A stretch of 64,000 nt of DNA from Verrucomicrobiia bacterium (lineage in GTDB: Bacteria; Verrucomicrobiota; Verrucomicrobiia; Verrucomicrobiales; DEV007), in NCBI GenBank assembly GCA_030427505.1, contig JAUICH010000001.1, positions 496,001 through 560,000 on the forward strand, read 5' to 3'. The notes beneath the pieces were generated by a model. The model made no database searches. It was not told the origin of the DNA and saw only the letters and a list, made by a program, of their open reading frames with translations. Shown here one piece after another: positions 42,917 through 54,369 of this stretch (the first letter of the stretch is position 1; every line of letters begins with the position of its first letter). The position numbers were made by a program, and so were the translations under genes.

Positions 42917-45900
42917 TCAAACCTTCCTCATTTGCCGGGAAAGGCTGACCTGAAGGGCCAGAAACCCGCCGACCGCGAAGAAGCCCATGGCCAGCCCATT
43001 GAGCCACAGGGTGGATCCGGTGAACTCCGTTTCATCGCCGAAGAGCGACAGGTGCAGCCGTTTGGTGTCCCCGAAAAAGACATTCGGGGGCCGTTTTCGC
43101 CGGTAGTCGTCTTGTTCGATCTTTGCCCGGTTGAAAAGGTCCAGGATCTTTTCGTTCAGGTACAGTTCTTCCGCGGTCACTCGCTTTTCGCCGTCTCCCG
43201 GCTTCTCGAAGCGGTCCAATGAATCCACGTTGAATTCGCCGGTCATCAAAGCTTTCCGGATGAAATGAATCTGGCGGGATACCTGATTGGCCGACTTGCC
43301 TCCCAGGCCGTGAACCACGGCCAGGGCCTGCTTGGCCGCGTCCAGGCGCTTGATCTCGTCCTCGCTCAGATCGCCGGGCTTGTTGATAATGGACTGGAGC
43401 TCGCTTTCGATGTCATTGATCAAAGCACTCGCGGGATTCCGCTGGGCGTGGGCAATGATGACCGCCTCATAGGACCAGCGCAAAGGCATCACTTCACAAA
43501 TTAACGGAACCTTCAGGCTGCTCTGTTCGTCCGCGTTGCTGGGCCGCAGCCAGCGCTGGATGAAGTCCAGGTTTTGGTTCATCTCCTCATACTTAATCAA
43601 GGCCCCGCCGAGGATGATGTTTGGGATCAACACCAAAGGAATGATATTCAGCGCCGTCTTGGGAGAGTTCACCACGCTGGAGACAAAGAGACCCGACGTG
43701 ACTCCCACCAGGGAGGTGGTGAACATCCAGAACAAGTTGTGCCAGAACATGTCCCGGATGGACAAAATGGCATTCCCGATCAGCAGGTAGATGACGCACT
43801 GGAGCAGCGCGAAAATACTGAGGGACAACACCTTCGCCAGACAATAGGTGAGCACGCGGATGCGGTGGTTCCGTTCCCGCTCCAGGAGAATGCGGTCGCG
43901 GATGATGTCCTCCGCGCTGTTCGTCAGGCCCAGGAACAGAGCGGTCACCAGGGTCAGGAAAAGATAGGTCGGAATGTGGAAGGCGGAGGCAAAGTTGTAC
44001 TCCCCGGTTTCCGAATAGCGCAGCACTCCGGCAATCAGGATGGCCAGCAGCGGCGCTTCCAGCAGGGTGGTGGCCAGGTTGGCCCGGTTGCGCAGCTTGC
44101 TCAGGAACGCGCGCTTGAACTGGCTCAGGAAGTGGACGCCTTCCTCGTGCAGTTTTCGCTGGGGGCCTTTGGGAGGCAGGCGAACCTTGGAGACGCCGGA
44201 GGTGTCGGGCTCGATTTCCCGGAGGTGAACTTCCTGTAGCAGGCGGTGCGTTTGGAAGCGGTCCCGCCAGAAGCCGGGGCTGAAGCGCCGCGCCGGGATG
44301 AGTTGATCCCGGTCGTTCTGTTCGTAGATGATGTCGCCGCTCAGGTCGCGCAGGGGCGTTTCCAGAACGTCGAAGACAAAGTCCGGTGTCAGCGCGGAAG
44401 GGGTCAGGTGTTCGTTGTCCGCGGCTGCCGTGTGGCGGACGCCTTCCTGGAGCCGTGCCTCGTCAAAGTATTCCAGCATCTGGGTCGGCGTGCCGAAGAA
44501 GGCCAGGTTCCCACCCTTGTCCAGCAGGATGGCCTTGTGAAACATATGAAAGAGCCGGCTGCTGGGCTGGTGAATGCTGACCAGCGTGATCTTGTTGTGC
44601 GTGAGGCCGCGAATGATTTCCAGGACGTGTTCCGAGTCTTTGGACGAAAGGCCGGACGTCGGCTCGTCAAAAAGGTAGACATCCGAGATGCCGATCATGT
44701 CCAGCCCGGCGTTCAGGCGCTTGCGCTGGCCGCCGCTGAGGTTCTTGCTCCGTTCGTCACCCGCCAGACGGTGGCGAATCTCGTTCAGGCCCAGTTCCAC
44801 CAGTTTGGAGTCCGCGCGCCGCTTCCGTTCCGCGCCGCTCAGGTGAGGCGCGCGGATCGCGGCGGCCGTGTCGATGTTTTCCTCCACGGTCAGGAGGGAG
44901 TCCAGCGCTTCCTCGTGCGGAATGTAGGAGATGTAAGGCGTCAGGTCCTCCCGGTGGTCGTAGAGGTCCAGGCCGTTCAGGAAAATCTGGCCTTCGGTGG
45001 GCTTCAGCAGCCCGGCCAAGGTCTTCATCATGGTACTTTTCCCGCAGCCGCTGGGCCCCATGATGCAGATCATCTCGCCGCGCTCCACGGAAAAGCTGAT
45101 GCTGTCCAGCGCCGGGTGCTTGCGGTCGTAGTAGTGGGAAAGATCGCGCACCTGGAGGGAACTGATGACGTTCCGCTCTTCCTCGATGACGCGGTCGGAA
45201 AAATGACAGCGCAGGTACTGGCCGTCCCCGACGGCCACGGTATCGCCATCTTCGAGCGCGACGGTCCCACGGACGGGAGAACCATTGACCGAGATGGGGC
45301 GGTTGGCTTCCAGGATTTCCAGCTCACCCCTCTTTTCGAAGAAGTCGCACTTGATCCGCAGGAGGATGTCTCCGCTGCTGTTGGGAGAGAGCAGGATGTC
45401 TCCGTGCCGGAGCAGGTTGGAGTTGTTGGAAACCAGGTACTCCGAACGCGCGGGCGTCAGCTCGAAACGCCCGCCCAGCTCCCGCGCCCGGCGCCGGAGG
45501 TCGGAAATGGCGATCTCCGTGTGGTCGTCGAAGACGATCTTGTCCCGGAGGGAGACTTCCAGGTTCGTGCCCCGGGTCATCTTCGTCTTCCCGATGCGGG
45601 CCTTCACGTCCCGCAACACGTTGACGATGATGTTCAGGCCAAACTTGACCTCCAGGTAGGTCTGCTTCGAGCGGGCCTTTTCGATGAAGTGCGTCCCATT
45701 GTGGTCCAGGGCCAGGAAGAGCTGGACCGCGGAGACGTCTTTCTTGGCGTTGAAGTAGAAAACCAGGTCCTGGTAATCCTGCACGACCTCCGCGATCAGG
45801 ACTCGCTGGCCTTCATAAATGCGGCAAAATTCCCCAGTGCGGATCTGGTGACCCCGCACAATGATCGGTTCCGTGCCGATGTTTTTGAGGAGAATGAGGT

Positions 45901-46573
45901 TCTGAAAGCGAAACGCGGCAATGGAGTGTTCGTCCGAGAGAGTCTGCAGCACCACGTCTGCCGGCTTTCGGCCCGCGATCATGAGGGACTCCAGAGGTTG
46001 GCCGGCGGGCTCCGGAGCGGCTGTGCCGCCCAACTCGCTGGTGTTCAGCTGGTAAACAATGCCGATGGCTTCCGAGGCCACCCCCAGGTTCGTCATGAAC
46101 TGGTAGAAGGTGATGAGGTGCTCCTTCTGCAGCCGGGCCCGGGAGATCAGGACATACAGCTGCACGCCGAGCAGAATTTTTTCTTCCAGGGGCAATCGCT
46201 TGCTGAGATTTTGCGCGATACCGTTCAGGTCCTGGGACTCGTGCAGCGCCCGGGCATAGAGGCCGCGCAGCTCGGAATAGACCGTCTCCGGGTAGTCATA
46301 ACGCAGGAAACCGAGAGAGGAATCGATGTCCGTCTCCGCGATTTTTCCATCCACCTTGCTGAAGCCCGCGAAGACTTGGATCAGCACCGGCAGCATCGTT
46401 TCCGCCGTGCGGGACTGGCCGCGGCGGGTCAGCCGGCGGCGAAGGCGCTTCCACAGAGGCTGCCGCCGGGGGCCGAAGTTTCCCCGCAGGGGCTGCTTGC
46501 TCGAAGGCGAGGAGGATGTGCCCGGCGAAGGCAGTTGAGGGTCTGGACTGGAGACGGATGTTTGGTGCATCAA
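42917..46573 (-). CDS. TerB/FHA-like/ABCG-type transporter fusion
   Basis: This 1218-residue protein combines, in order: a proline/basic start, a helical region resembling TerB (about 60-165, VLIQVFAGFSKVDGKIAETD), beta-rich segments ending in an FHA-like stretch (about 430-475, ISVNGSPVRGTVALEDGDTV), an ABC ATPase with Walker A MGPSGCGKST (near 505) and signature LSGGQRKRLN (near 611), then an ABC-2 membrane domain (about 815-1000) and a last helix near 1195. ATPase-before-membrane order with HQPSSRLFHMF is ABCG/White-like. The substrate is unknown. TerB and FHA domains suggest stress- or phospho-dependent control. Confidence 0.75.
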   Translation of the reverse strand: MMHQTSVSSPDPQLPSPGTSSSPSSKQPLRGNFGPRRQPLWKRLRRRLTRRGQSRTAETMLPVLIQVFAGFSKVDGKIAETDIDSSLGFLRYDYPETVYSELRGLYARALHESQDLNGIAQNLSKRLPLEEKILLGVQLYVLISRARLQKEHLITFYQFMTNLGVASEAIGIVYQLNTSELGGTAAPEPAGQPLESLMIAGRKPADVVLQTLSDEHSIAAFRFQNLILLKNIGTEPIIVRGHQIRTGEFCRIYEGQRVLIAEVVQDYQDLVFYFNAKKDVSAVQLFLALDHNGTHFIEKARSKQTYLEVKFGLNIIVNVLRDVKARIGKTKMTRGTNLEVSLRDKIVFDDHTEIAISDLRRRARELGGRFELTPARSEYLVSNNSNLLRHGDILLSPNSSGDILLRIKCDFFEKRGELEILEANRPISVNGSPVRGTVALEDGDTVAVGDGQYLRCHFSDRVIEEERNVISSLQVRDLSHYYDRKHPALDSISFSVERGEMICIMGPSGCGKSTMMKTLAGLLKPTEGQIFLNGLDLYDHREDLTPYISYIPHEEALDSLLTVEENIDTAAAIRAPHLSGAERKRRADSKLVELGLNEIRHRLAGDERSKNLSGGQRKRLNAGLDMIGISDVYLFDEPTSGLSSKDSEHVLEIIRGLTHNKITLVSIHQPSSRLFHMFHKAILLDKGGNLAFFGTPTQMLEYFDEARLQEGVRHTAAADNEHLTPSALTPDFVFDVLETPLRDLSGDIIYEQNDRDQLIPARRFSPGFWRDRFQTHRLLQEVHLREIEPDTSGVSKVRLPPKGPQRKLHEEGVHFLSQFKRAFLSKLRNRANLATTLLEAPLLAILIAGVLRYSETGEYNFASAFHIPTYLFLTLVTALFLGLTNSAEDIIRDRILLERERNHRIRVLTYCLAKVLSLSIFALLQCVIYLLIGNAILSIRDMFWHNLFWMFTTSLVGVTSGLFVSSVVNSPKTALNIIPLVLIPNIILGGALIKYEEMNQNLDFIQRWLRPSNADEQSSLKVPLICEVMPLRWSYEAVIIAHAQRNPASALINDIESELQSIINKPGDLSEDEIKRLDAAKQALAVVHGLGGKSANQVSRQIHFIRKALMTGEFNVDSLDRFEKPGDGEKRVTAEELYLNEKILDLFNRAKIEQDDYRRKRPPNVFFGDTKRLHLSLFGDETEFTGSTLWLNGLAMGFFAVGGFLALQVSLSRQMRKV

Positions 46574-46787
46574 AGACCGTGGTTCGGGACAGGAGTGGCC
46601 TCTTTGTAATGTCCGGCACGGATGGCCGTCATTTCCAAGTGGCAGCTATAGGCCGTCCGCCGCTAAACTGAAGCCGTAATTCCATTGGAACAAGGGTTTT
46701 CGCGGCGGCCCCCAGTCAGGGGAGAATGGAATGGATTCCCCGGCAAGATGGCGTATGCTCCACTAATCTTCTTCTCTTTTTCAGAAA
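46574..46787. other. Divergent region, ABC fusion/ftsH
   Basis: This 214-base gap must hold promoters for the leftward transporter and for ftsH. A GGGGA...TCCCC dyad lies near 46717-46740. I see no other structure or coding frame. Confidence 0.4.
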
Positions 46788-48857
46788 ATGGCACAGAACA
46801 AAGGTAACGGCTCTCAGGACAAAGAACCCCGTGGGAGCGGCAATGGCGGAGGCGGTGGCGATTCGAGTTTTAACTGGCGTGGCTTTTTGTTGCTGAGCAT
46901 CGCCATCGGTCTTTTCGGGCTGGCATGGGTTTCTAAACAAACCGGCGCCGACAAGACGGTTACCTTCCGCGAGTTCAAGGAACTCCTGGATAACGACCGG
47001 ATCTACGTCAACGAGAAGGAAAACAAGGTGCTCTCCATGGTGAAGCGCCAAGGCAGCGGCGAAGAATTCTTGATGGGCTTTTACAAGCTGACCGAAGCGG
47101 AAGCCGCCGAGTCCAAGAAGAGCGAACAGTCGTTCAAGACCGAGATCATTCTCGACTACGTGAAGGACGATTTGGACGAAATGCTCGCCGCGAAGGGCCT
47201 GCAGATCGACGAAATGAAGACCGACAAGGACACCTTTGGCGCTGTCCTTATCACTTTCCTCCCGCTTTTCATCCTGATCGCACTGCTCTATTTCCTCTTC
47301 CGCCACCAGATGCGCATGGCGGGCCGGGGCGCGATGAACTTCGGCAAGAGCAAGGCCAAGATGATGGCCCTGGACAAGAACAAGATCACCTTCAAAGACG
47401 TCGCCGGCGTGGAAGAAGCGAAGGAAGAGGTCTGGGAAATCGTGGAATACTTGCGCGATCCTAAGAAATTCCAGCGCCTGGGCGGCCGCATCCCGAAGGG
47501 CGTGCTCATGGTGGGCCCTCCCGGTACCGGTAAAACCCTGCTGGCCCGCGCCATCGCGGGGGAGGCGGACGTGCCTTTCTTCAGCATCAGCGGTTCGGAC
47601 TTTGTGGAAATGTTTGTCGGCGTGGGGGCTTCCCGCGTGCGCGACATGTTCGAACAGGGCAAAAAGAACGCGCCCTGCCTGATTTTCATCGATGAGATCG
47701 ACGCCGTGGGCCGCCATCGCGGTCATGGGCTGGGCGGCGGTCATGACGAGCGCGAGCAAACTCTGAATGCTCTGCTCGTGGAGATGGACGGTTTCGACAC
47801 TCAGGAAGGCGTCATCATCATTGCCGCCACCAACCGGCCGGACGTGCTGGACCCCGCGCTGCTGCGTCCGGGACGTTTCGACCGCCAGATCACCGTCAGC
47901 CTGCCGGACGTGAAGGGGCGGGAAGAAATCCTCCGCGTCCACGCGAAGAAGGTGAAAATCGCCGAGTCCGTGGACCTCGCCGTCATCGCCCGGGGCACGC
48001 CCGGTTATTCCGGCGCGGAACTGGCCAACGTCATCAACGAAGCCGCCCTGCTGGCCGCGCGGAAGGGGATGAAGGCCATCACCATTCGCGAGCTGGAAGA
48101 GGCCCGGGACAAAGTCCGCTGGGGCCGCGAGCGCCGCAGCCTGGCGTTGAGCGAGAAGGAGAAGCTGAACACGGCTTACCACGAAGCCGGTCACGCCATC
48201 CTGAACGAGCTTTTGGAGCACACCGACCCCCTGCACAAGGTCACCATCATCCCGCGCGGACCTTCCCTGGGCTCCACCATGTTCCTGCCGGAAGAGGACA
48301 AATTCACCTACCGGAAGAACGAACTCGTGGACGACCTTGTCGTGGCCATGGGTGGCCGAGTGGCGGAGGAAATTCGCTTTGGCGACGTGACCAACGGCGC
48401 CGTGGGCGACATCCGCATGGCCACGAACATCGCCCGCCGCATGGTCTGCGAATGGGGCATGAGCGACGATCTGGGTATGGTCGAATATGGGGACCATCAG
48501 GAGCATCTCTTCCTGGCCCGCGAGATCAGTTCCCCCCGCAACTACAGCGAAGCCACCGCTCAGAAGATCGATACCGAGGTCAAGCGCCTCATCGACAATG
48601 CGCATGACAAGGCACGTGAACTGCTGCTCAAATATCGTGACCGGCTGGATGCCATTGCCAATGCACTGCTCGAATACGAGACCCTGGACGGAATCCACAT
48701 CCGGGAAATCATGGAACACGGAGAGCTCCGCAATCCGCCCAGCAGTCCGCTGCCTCCGGACCTCCCGGAAGAACCCAAGAAACCGCAACCGGCGCCCGAG
48801 AAGCGCACCAACGATGGCGGCGAACTTCCGGGCGATCTGGCTCCCGCGGGAGCCTGA
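46788..48857 (+). CDS. ftsH: ATP-dependent zinc metalloprotease FtsH
   Basis: This 689-residue membrane protease degrades misfolded and regulatory proteins. It has two membrane helices (near 25-45 and 147-166) around a periplasmic domain, the AAA+ module with Walker A GPPGTGKT (243-250), [10 protein letters not shown] and the [23 protein letters not shown], then the zinc site HEAGH (465-469). The N-terminus ([17 protein letters not shown]) and the Pro-rich tail ([18 protein letters not shown]) are low complexity. The length is normal. It stands between the ABC fusion and gap as a single gene. Confidence 0.95.
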   Translation: MAQNKGNGSQDKEPRGSGNGGGGGDSSFNWRGFLLLSIAIGLFGLAWVSKQTGADKTVTFREFKELLDNDRIYVNEKENKVLSMVKRQGSGEEFLMGFYKLTEAEAAESKKSEQSFKTEIILDYVKDDLDEMLAAKGLQIDEMKTDKDTFGAVLITFLPLFILIALLYFLFRHQMRMAGRGAMNFGKSKAKMMALDKNKITFKDVAGVEEAKEEVWEIVEYLRDPKKFQRLGGRIPKGVLMVGPPGTGKTLLARAIAGEADVPFFSISGSDFVEMFVGVGASRVRDMFEQGKKNAPCLIFIDEIDAVGRHRGHGLGGGHDEREQTLNALLVEMDGFDTQEGVIIIAATNRPDVLDPALLRPGRFDRQITVSLPDVKGREEILRVHAKKVKIAESVDLAVIARGTPGYSGAELANVINEAALLAARKGMKAITIRELEEARDKVRWGRERRSLALSEKEKLNTAYHEAGHAILNELLEHTDPLHKVTIIPRGPSLGSTMFLPEEDKFTYRKNELVDDLVVAMGGRVAEEIRFGDVTNGAVGDIRMATNIARRMVCEWGMSDDLGMVEYGDHQEHLFLAREISSPRNYSEATAQKIDTEVKRLIDNAHDKARELLLKYRDRLDAIANALLEYETLDGIHIREIMEHGELRNPPSSPLPPDLPEEPKKPQPAPEKRTNDGGELPGDLAPAGA

Positions 48858-48934
48858 GCACCCTCCGGCGCCTCTTCATTCTCAATGCCTTACGGAGGCG
48901 GGAAAAAGGTGTCGGAATGTCGGCATTTCGCCGG

Positions 48935-48963
48935 TTGACGCCCCCCGGCAAGCTTGCTTAATT
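48935..48963 (+). promoter_or_regulatory. Candidate promoter for gap
   Basis: TTGACG (48935-48940) is followed after 17 bases by TTAATT (48958-48963). The -35 is strong, the -10 only fair. The transcript leader would be about 95 bases. Confidence 0.4.
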
Positions 48964-49029
48964 AGCGCCGCTCCGCCTGGGACGAACCGCCGGAGCTTCA
49001 GAGACATTTGTGCCCTGGACCGGGATTGA

Positions 49030-50064
<1,035 letters not shown>

Positions 50065-50128
50065 GGTTCCTTTCACCCGGCCCGCTTCGTGGCTGGCCGG
50101 TAAACACTACCGGAAACTTTGAGTTTTG

Positions 50129-50166
50129 GCGCCCTTCGACACCCGTTGTTGAAGGGCGCTTCTTTT
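50129..50166 (+). terminator. Rho-independent terminator between gap and pgk
   Basis: GCGCCCTTC (50129-50137) pairs perfectly with GAAGGGCGC (50151-50159) over a 13-base loop and is followed by TTCTTTT. It would release part of the transcripts after gap. Confidence 0.7.
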
Positions 50167-50200
50167 GCCCGATTAGTTCGGAACTTTATCGCAATTATCC

Positions 50201-51412
50201 ATGGCTAAACTGAGCATTCGCGATCTTGAACCCGCCGGCAAACGCGTGCTGATGCGGGTGGACTTCAATGTCCCGCTGAAGGACGGCGACGGCGGCGCCC
50301 GGGTCATCACGGATGACACCCGCATCCAGGCGGCCCTTCCTTCCATCAAGCACTTGGTGGACGCCGGAGGCAAAGTCATCCTCATGTCGCACCTCGGTCG
50401 CCCGGATGGCGAGCCAGACACGAAATACTCCCTGAAGCCCGCCGCGGACCGGCTGGGCGAACTGCTGGGCAGCACGGTGAAGTTCGCTTCCGACTGTATC
50501 GGCGAACCGGCGGAAACGGCGGTGGCATCCCTCCAGGATGGTGAGGTCCTGCTCCTGGAAAACGTCCGCTTCCATAAAGGCGAGACGAAGAACGACCCCG
50601 GGCTTTCCAAGGCCCTGGCCGCCTTTGGCGACATTTACGTGAACGACGCCTTCGGCACTGCTCACCGCGCTCACGCCTCCACCGCTGGCGTGGCGGATTA
50701 CATCGAGCAGTGCGCGATGGGTTTCCTCATCGAGAAAGAGCTCAAATATCTTCAGGACGAACTGGAGAGCCCAGGCCGGCCGTTCCTGGTCATCATGGGC
50801 GGCGCGAAAGTGTCGGACAAGATCCAGGTGATCACCCGCCTCATGGAAAAGGCGGATGCCTTCATCATTGGCGGCGCCATGGCTTACACGTTTGCCAAAG
50901 CCCAAGGCTTCCCCATCGGCAATAGCCTGGTGGAGAACGACAAGCTGGACCTGGCCCTGGAGATCCTGAAGATGGCGAAAGAGAAGGATACCCGTTTCCT
51001 CCTGCCCGCCAACAACCTGGAAGCCGACGCGTTTAGCGAAGAAGCCAATGTCCGCATGACGCCTGTCTTTGGACCGGATTCCGGAATTACCGAAGGTTGG
51101 GAAGGTGTCGACATCGGCGACGTGGCGATTGAGGATTTCAAGAAAGAGATCGCCACGGCCAAGACCATCATCTGGAATGGTCCCATGGGTGTTTTCGAAA
51201 TCGACAAGTTCGCCAATGGCACCAAGGCGGTTGCGGAAGCGGTGGCGGAGTCCGGCGCGGTCTCCATCATCGGCGGCGGAGATTCCGTGACCGCGATCAA
51301 CAAATTCGGCTTGGGTGACAAGGTCACCTTCATGTCCACGGGCGGCGGCGCGTCCCTGGAACTTCTGGAAGGAAAAGAGCTTCCCGGAATCGCCGCTCTC
51401 AGCGAAAAATAG
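50201..51412 (+). CDS. pgk: Phosphoglycerate kinase
   Basis: This 403-residue enzyme makes ATP from 1,3-bisphosphoglycerate. Blocks visible: KRVLMRVDFNVPLKDG, LMSHLGRPDG, LLENVRFHKGE, NDAFGTAHRAHAS, GGAKVSDKI, WNGPMGVFE and the C-terminal GGGDSVTAINKFGLGDKV with STGGGASLELLEG. The length and order are standard. tpiA follows after 56 bases. Confidence 0.96.
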   Translation: MAKLSIRDLEPAGKRVLMRVDFNVPLKDGDGGARVITDDTRIQAALPSIKHLVDAGGKVILMSHLGRPDGEPDTKYSLKPAADRLGELLGSTVKFASDCIGEPAETAVASLQDGEVLLLENVRFHKGETKNDPGLSKALAAFGDIYVNDAFGTAHRAHASTAGVADYIEQCAMGFLIEKELKYLQDELESPGRPFLVIMGGAKVSDKIQVITRLMEKADAFIIGGAMAYTFAKAQGFPIGNSLVENDKLDLALEILKMAKEKDTRFLLPANNLEADAFSEEANVRMTPVFGPDSGITEGWEGVDIGDVAIEDFKKEIATAKTIIWNGPMGVFEIDKFANGTKAVAEAVAESGAVSIIGGGDSVTAINKFGLGDKVTFMSTGGGASLELLEGKELPGIAALSEK

Positions 51413-51468
51413 CCGTCCGGAAATTCAGACAATTTTCCTCCGGCTCCCTTTAGAAAGTTAAACAGGTT

Positions 51469-52260
<792 letters not shown>

Positions 52261-52298
52261 GGGAGGAAACTCCTTCCTCACGCCGCTTCACGAAAGTA

Positions 52299-52344
52299 GC
52301 TTTAGGCTTAGCCGAAAGCCGGTGGTCCTCGACCTCCGGGCGAG
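52299..52344 (+). terminator. Two hairpins downstream of tpiA
   Basis: A stem of eight pairs with one mismatch and a TTA loop (52299-52319, GCTTTAGGC/GCCGAAAGC) is followed by CCTCG/CGAGG (52326-52344). There is no T run, so terminator function is only likely by position. Confidence 0.3.
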
Positions 52345-52390
52345 GAACTTGCATACCGGGCTCACGAGTTTCGACGGTTGGTTTTTCAGG

Positions 52391-52574
52391 TCAGGTCGAC
52401 GTGAGTAGAGACTGATCCTCTTCGGTCGTCTCGATAGGGAGGGGAATGTCCCGCAAAGGCCCCCTTCGAATGACAAGGGCGTTGTCCGCCTGGCGAGCCA
52501 GGATGATGTGAACTCGCGAGGGAAACTTTCGCGACATGGAAGGATAGCGGGTGAGTCCGTTGCTTGCTACTCAT
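52391..52574 (-). pseudogene. Frameshifted and truncated gene fragment
   Basis: Starting at ATG 52574 the frame reads MSSKQRTHPLSFHV; one base later the frame beginning at ATG 52537 reads MSRKFPSRVHIILARQADNA followed by LVIRRGP and stops at 52391 after 48 residues. Joined, they resemble the N-terminus of a widespread uncharacterised family that I recall starting RTHPLSRKLPSRVHVLLAR and continuing with VVIRRGP; the remaining part of the family is missing. A one-base deletion near 52541 plus loss of the 3' part would explain this. The first ATG overlaps the end of the gene at 52567. The family match is from memory. Confidence 0.4.
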
Positions 52575-53214
52575 GATAATAAGCCCAATCGGCGATAGGC
52601 TCATACCAGCCACTTTCCCCACGCTCAGGATAGTTCTGGAGCGGGTAGTACATGAAGCGGTCGAAGCCTCCATTGAAACAGTACACGTTCAGCATCCAGG
52701 GGTTGTCATCCCATCGCCGCATGTCTTCGCCGGTGGTGTAGTGGTACTTGGAATAAGCCATCATGCCGGTCTTGGGAATGGCTTCGAGGTATTCCGGCAC
52801 CAGGGCTTCCAAGGTTTCGGGCGGACTTCCGTGGTGATCTTCCGTATAGGCTGTGACGGCCTCGACCAAGGGTTTGCTCCGGATCGCCAATTGTTCGAAT
52901 GCCTGGTGCCGGATTTTCTCACTAAGAATCGTTCCGGCCAGAGATGCCGGTACGGTGGCCAAACATAACAACAGCCATGCGAAAGCGCTTTTTCGGCGGC
53001 GCTTTGAAAGCAGGAACCAAGGCAAGACCAGGATCCCGAAAATCGCGGCCACGGTCATGGCCGCATAGAAATGTTCAATAAAGAAGGCAAACCCGGTTCC
53101 GATTGGTGCTACCTGGAGATAGGCTCCAATGGCCATCAAGAAGGGGCATGCAATTACCCACGGCCATAATTTTCTGGTTCCTGGATGCCGGAAAAAGTTG
53201 AGGAGATCTTTCAT
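52567..53214 (-). CDS. Hypothetical membrane protein
   Basis: This 215-residue protein has three hydrophobic segments (WPWVIACPFLMAIGAYL, AMTVAAIFGILVLPWFLL, FAWLLLCLATVPASLAG) and a soluble C-terminal domain rich in Tyr/Trp (VTAYTEDHHGSPPETLEALV, YLEAIPKTGMMAYSKYHY, MYYPLQNYPERGESGWYEP). The AYTEDHHGSPPETLEAL helix recalls sequences that follow the helix of pilin-like proteins, but there is no prepilin start. No named family. The downstream pseudogene start overlaps its stop. Confidence 0.55.
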   Translation of the reverse strand: MKDLLNFFRHPGTRKLWPWVIACPFLMAIGAYLQVAPIGTGFAFFIEHFYAAMTVAAIFGILVLPWFLLSKRRRKSAFAWLLLCLATVPASLAGTILSEKIRHQAFEQLAIRSKPLVEAVTAYTEDHHGSPPETLEALVPEYLEAIPKTGMMAYSKYHYTTGEDMRRWDDNPWMLNVYCFNGGFDRFMYYPLQNYPERGESGWYEPIADWAYYHE

Positions 53215-53312
53215 CCCTGGATTTGAGGGGGGCGAACAAAGAACAGCTTAGCATCGAGCCGCAAGCGGATTCAATTCCGCAGAGGCACTTGCCGGACGAC
53301 GCTCTTCGGCCC

Positions 53313-54146
53313 CTAACTTTCCAGCTCTTTCTCCAGCGGCGCCGCGTATCCGTTGCTGGAACTCTCGAGACCACCGCCTAGGTCCAGGTAGTCCGTCGTG
53401 GTCATCATGCGGCTGGCGAGGTCCAGGTCCAGTTTGGCTTCCACGGGTTTGGCGCGGATGGCGGCGGAGTCCGCGGCCAGGTCGAATTGCGCTTCGATCC
53501 GGCCCAGGTCGGAATCGATTTCTTCCAGGGATTGGGTGCGCTTTCCAAACAGGGCTAGCCGTTTTCGGAGCAGTTCCAGGGTGGCGGCTTTGCTTTCGCG
53601 GATGGATTCGCTGGTTTCCGGCGGATCGTCCGCGATGTCGGCTTCCAACTCCGCGATGCGGGTGGTGAGAGCGGCGGCCTGAGCCTCCGAATCGGGTGCC
53701 GTGAGGTGCTGGCGGGCGATGAGCAGCTTTAGGAATACGGTTTCGAGCACCCGGAGATTGGCGAGGTTGTCCTCCGCCACCGGGTCGCCCTGGGCAAAGG
53801 TTCCGTAGTAGCCTGAAACTTTGTCCAGTTTAGAAGTTAGCAAAGCGTGGCGTTCCTGATTGGGGAGAGTCAACTGGTGGATCAAGTCCTGGCGGGCGGC
53901 GTCTTTGCTCTCCTGATCGTTCCAGGCTTCCTGAGCGTCCACCAGCCGGCGGAAACGTCTCGAGCCCACCATGGCCCAGAGAAAGGCCGTTTCCGCGCCC
54001 AGCCCCAGGAGCCAAAACGCGGGGTGCCCGAAGCCCAGCAGCACCACCACCGCCACGGCCATGAGGTTCACCGGCATGTCGCCGAGCAGGGGAATGCGTT
54101 CGCGGACGAAAAAGGCGGCCCGGAGATAACGGAGAAATCGGTTCAC
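53313..54146 (-). CDS. Membrane-anchored coiled-coil protein of the VWA/binding-protein cluster
   Basis: This 277-residue protein has two membrane helices (LMAVAVVVLLGFGHPAFWLL, AETAFLWAMVGSRR region) followed by a long charged helical part (about 85-250) with heptad-like spacing, then a short tail. I recognise no family. The GTG at 54146 is the likely start; it lies only 4 bases beyond the end of the inverted-repeat element that fills the gap to the binding-protein gene, while the frame's first start (TTG, 54236) would lie inside that element. Same strand and order suggest it works with the two binding proteins. Confidence 0.6.
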   Translation of the reverse strand: MNRFLRYLRAAFFVRERIPLLGDMPVNLMAVAVVVLLGFGHPAFWLLGLGAETAFLWAMVGSRRFRRLVDAQEAWNDQESKDAARQDLIHQLTLPNQERHALLTSKLDKVSGYYGTFAQGDPVAEDNLANLRVLETVFLKLLIARQHLTAPDSEAQAAALTTRIAELEADIADDPPETSESIRESKAATLELLRKRLALFGKRTQSLEEIDSDLGRIEAQFDLAADSAAIRAKPVEAKLDLDLASRMMTTTDYLDLGGGLESSSNGYAAPLEKELES

Positions 54147-54149
54147 GCT

Positions 54150-54364
54150 AGGGTGTATGGACAAATTGGCGGACGGCCCGGCGCGAGACCATTTTTCGGC
54201 TGGCAAGGCGCGCCGGGCGCCGTTGGGTGATCCCAATAGAGGGAGGCGGAACGCAGCCAGGCGGAAAATGGGCCGCGTCCTTGGAAAATTCGCCGCTTGC
54301 GGCGCTGTTCCGATAACCTCTTTTCATCCCATCCGGGCCGTTTGGGGATTTGTCCATACGCCCT
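54150..54364. mobile_element. MITE-like element with 32-bp inverted ends
   Basis: The 32 bases at 54150-54181 (AGGG-x-GTATGGACAAAT...ACGGCCCGG) recur inverted at 54333-54364 with 26 matches. The 215-base interior has no transposase and no conserved frame. The element occupies almost the whole gap between two cluster genes (ends 5 bases from one stop and 4 bases from the next start). I see no clear target-site duplication, so a non-mobile structured leader is the alternative. Confidence 0.5.
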
Positions 54365-54369
54365 GGTGT

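Noticed and set aside
44246-46609. 787-codon open frame on the plus strand opposite the ABC fusion
   Set aside because: Antisense shadow of a GC-rich gene with clear ABC motifs on the minus strand.
46716-48788. 690-codon open frame opposite ftsH
   Set aside because: Shadow frame; ftsH motifs are complete on the plus strand.
52288-52476. Second small minus-strand frame downstream of tpiA
   Set aside because: It runs in a different frame across the decayed gene and the hairpins; composition is not protein-like.
54147-54236. N-terminal extension of the coiled-coil protein from a TTG at 54236
   Set aside because: The added residues lie entirely inside the inverted-repeat element and look non-coding.
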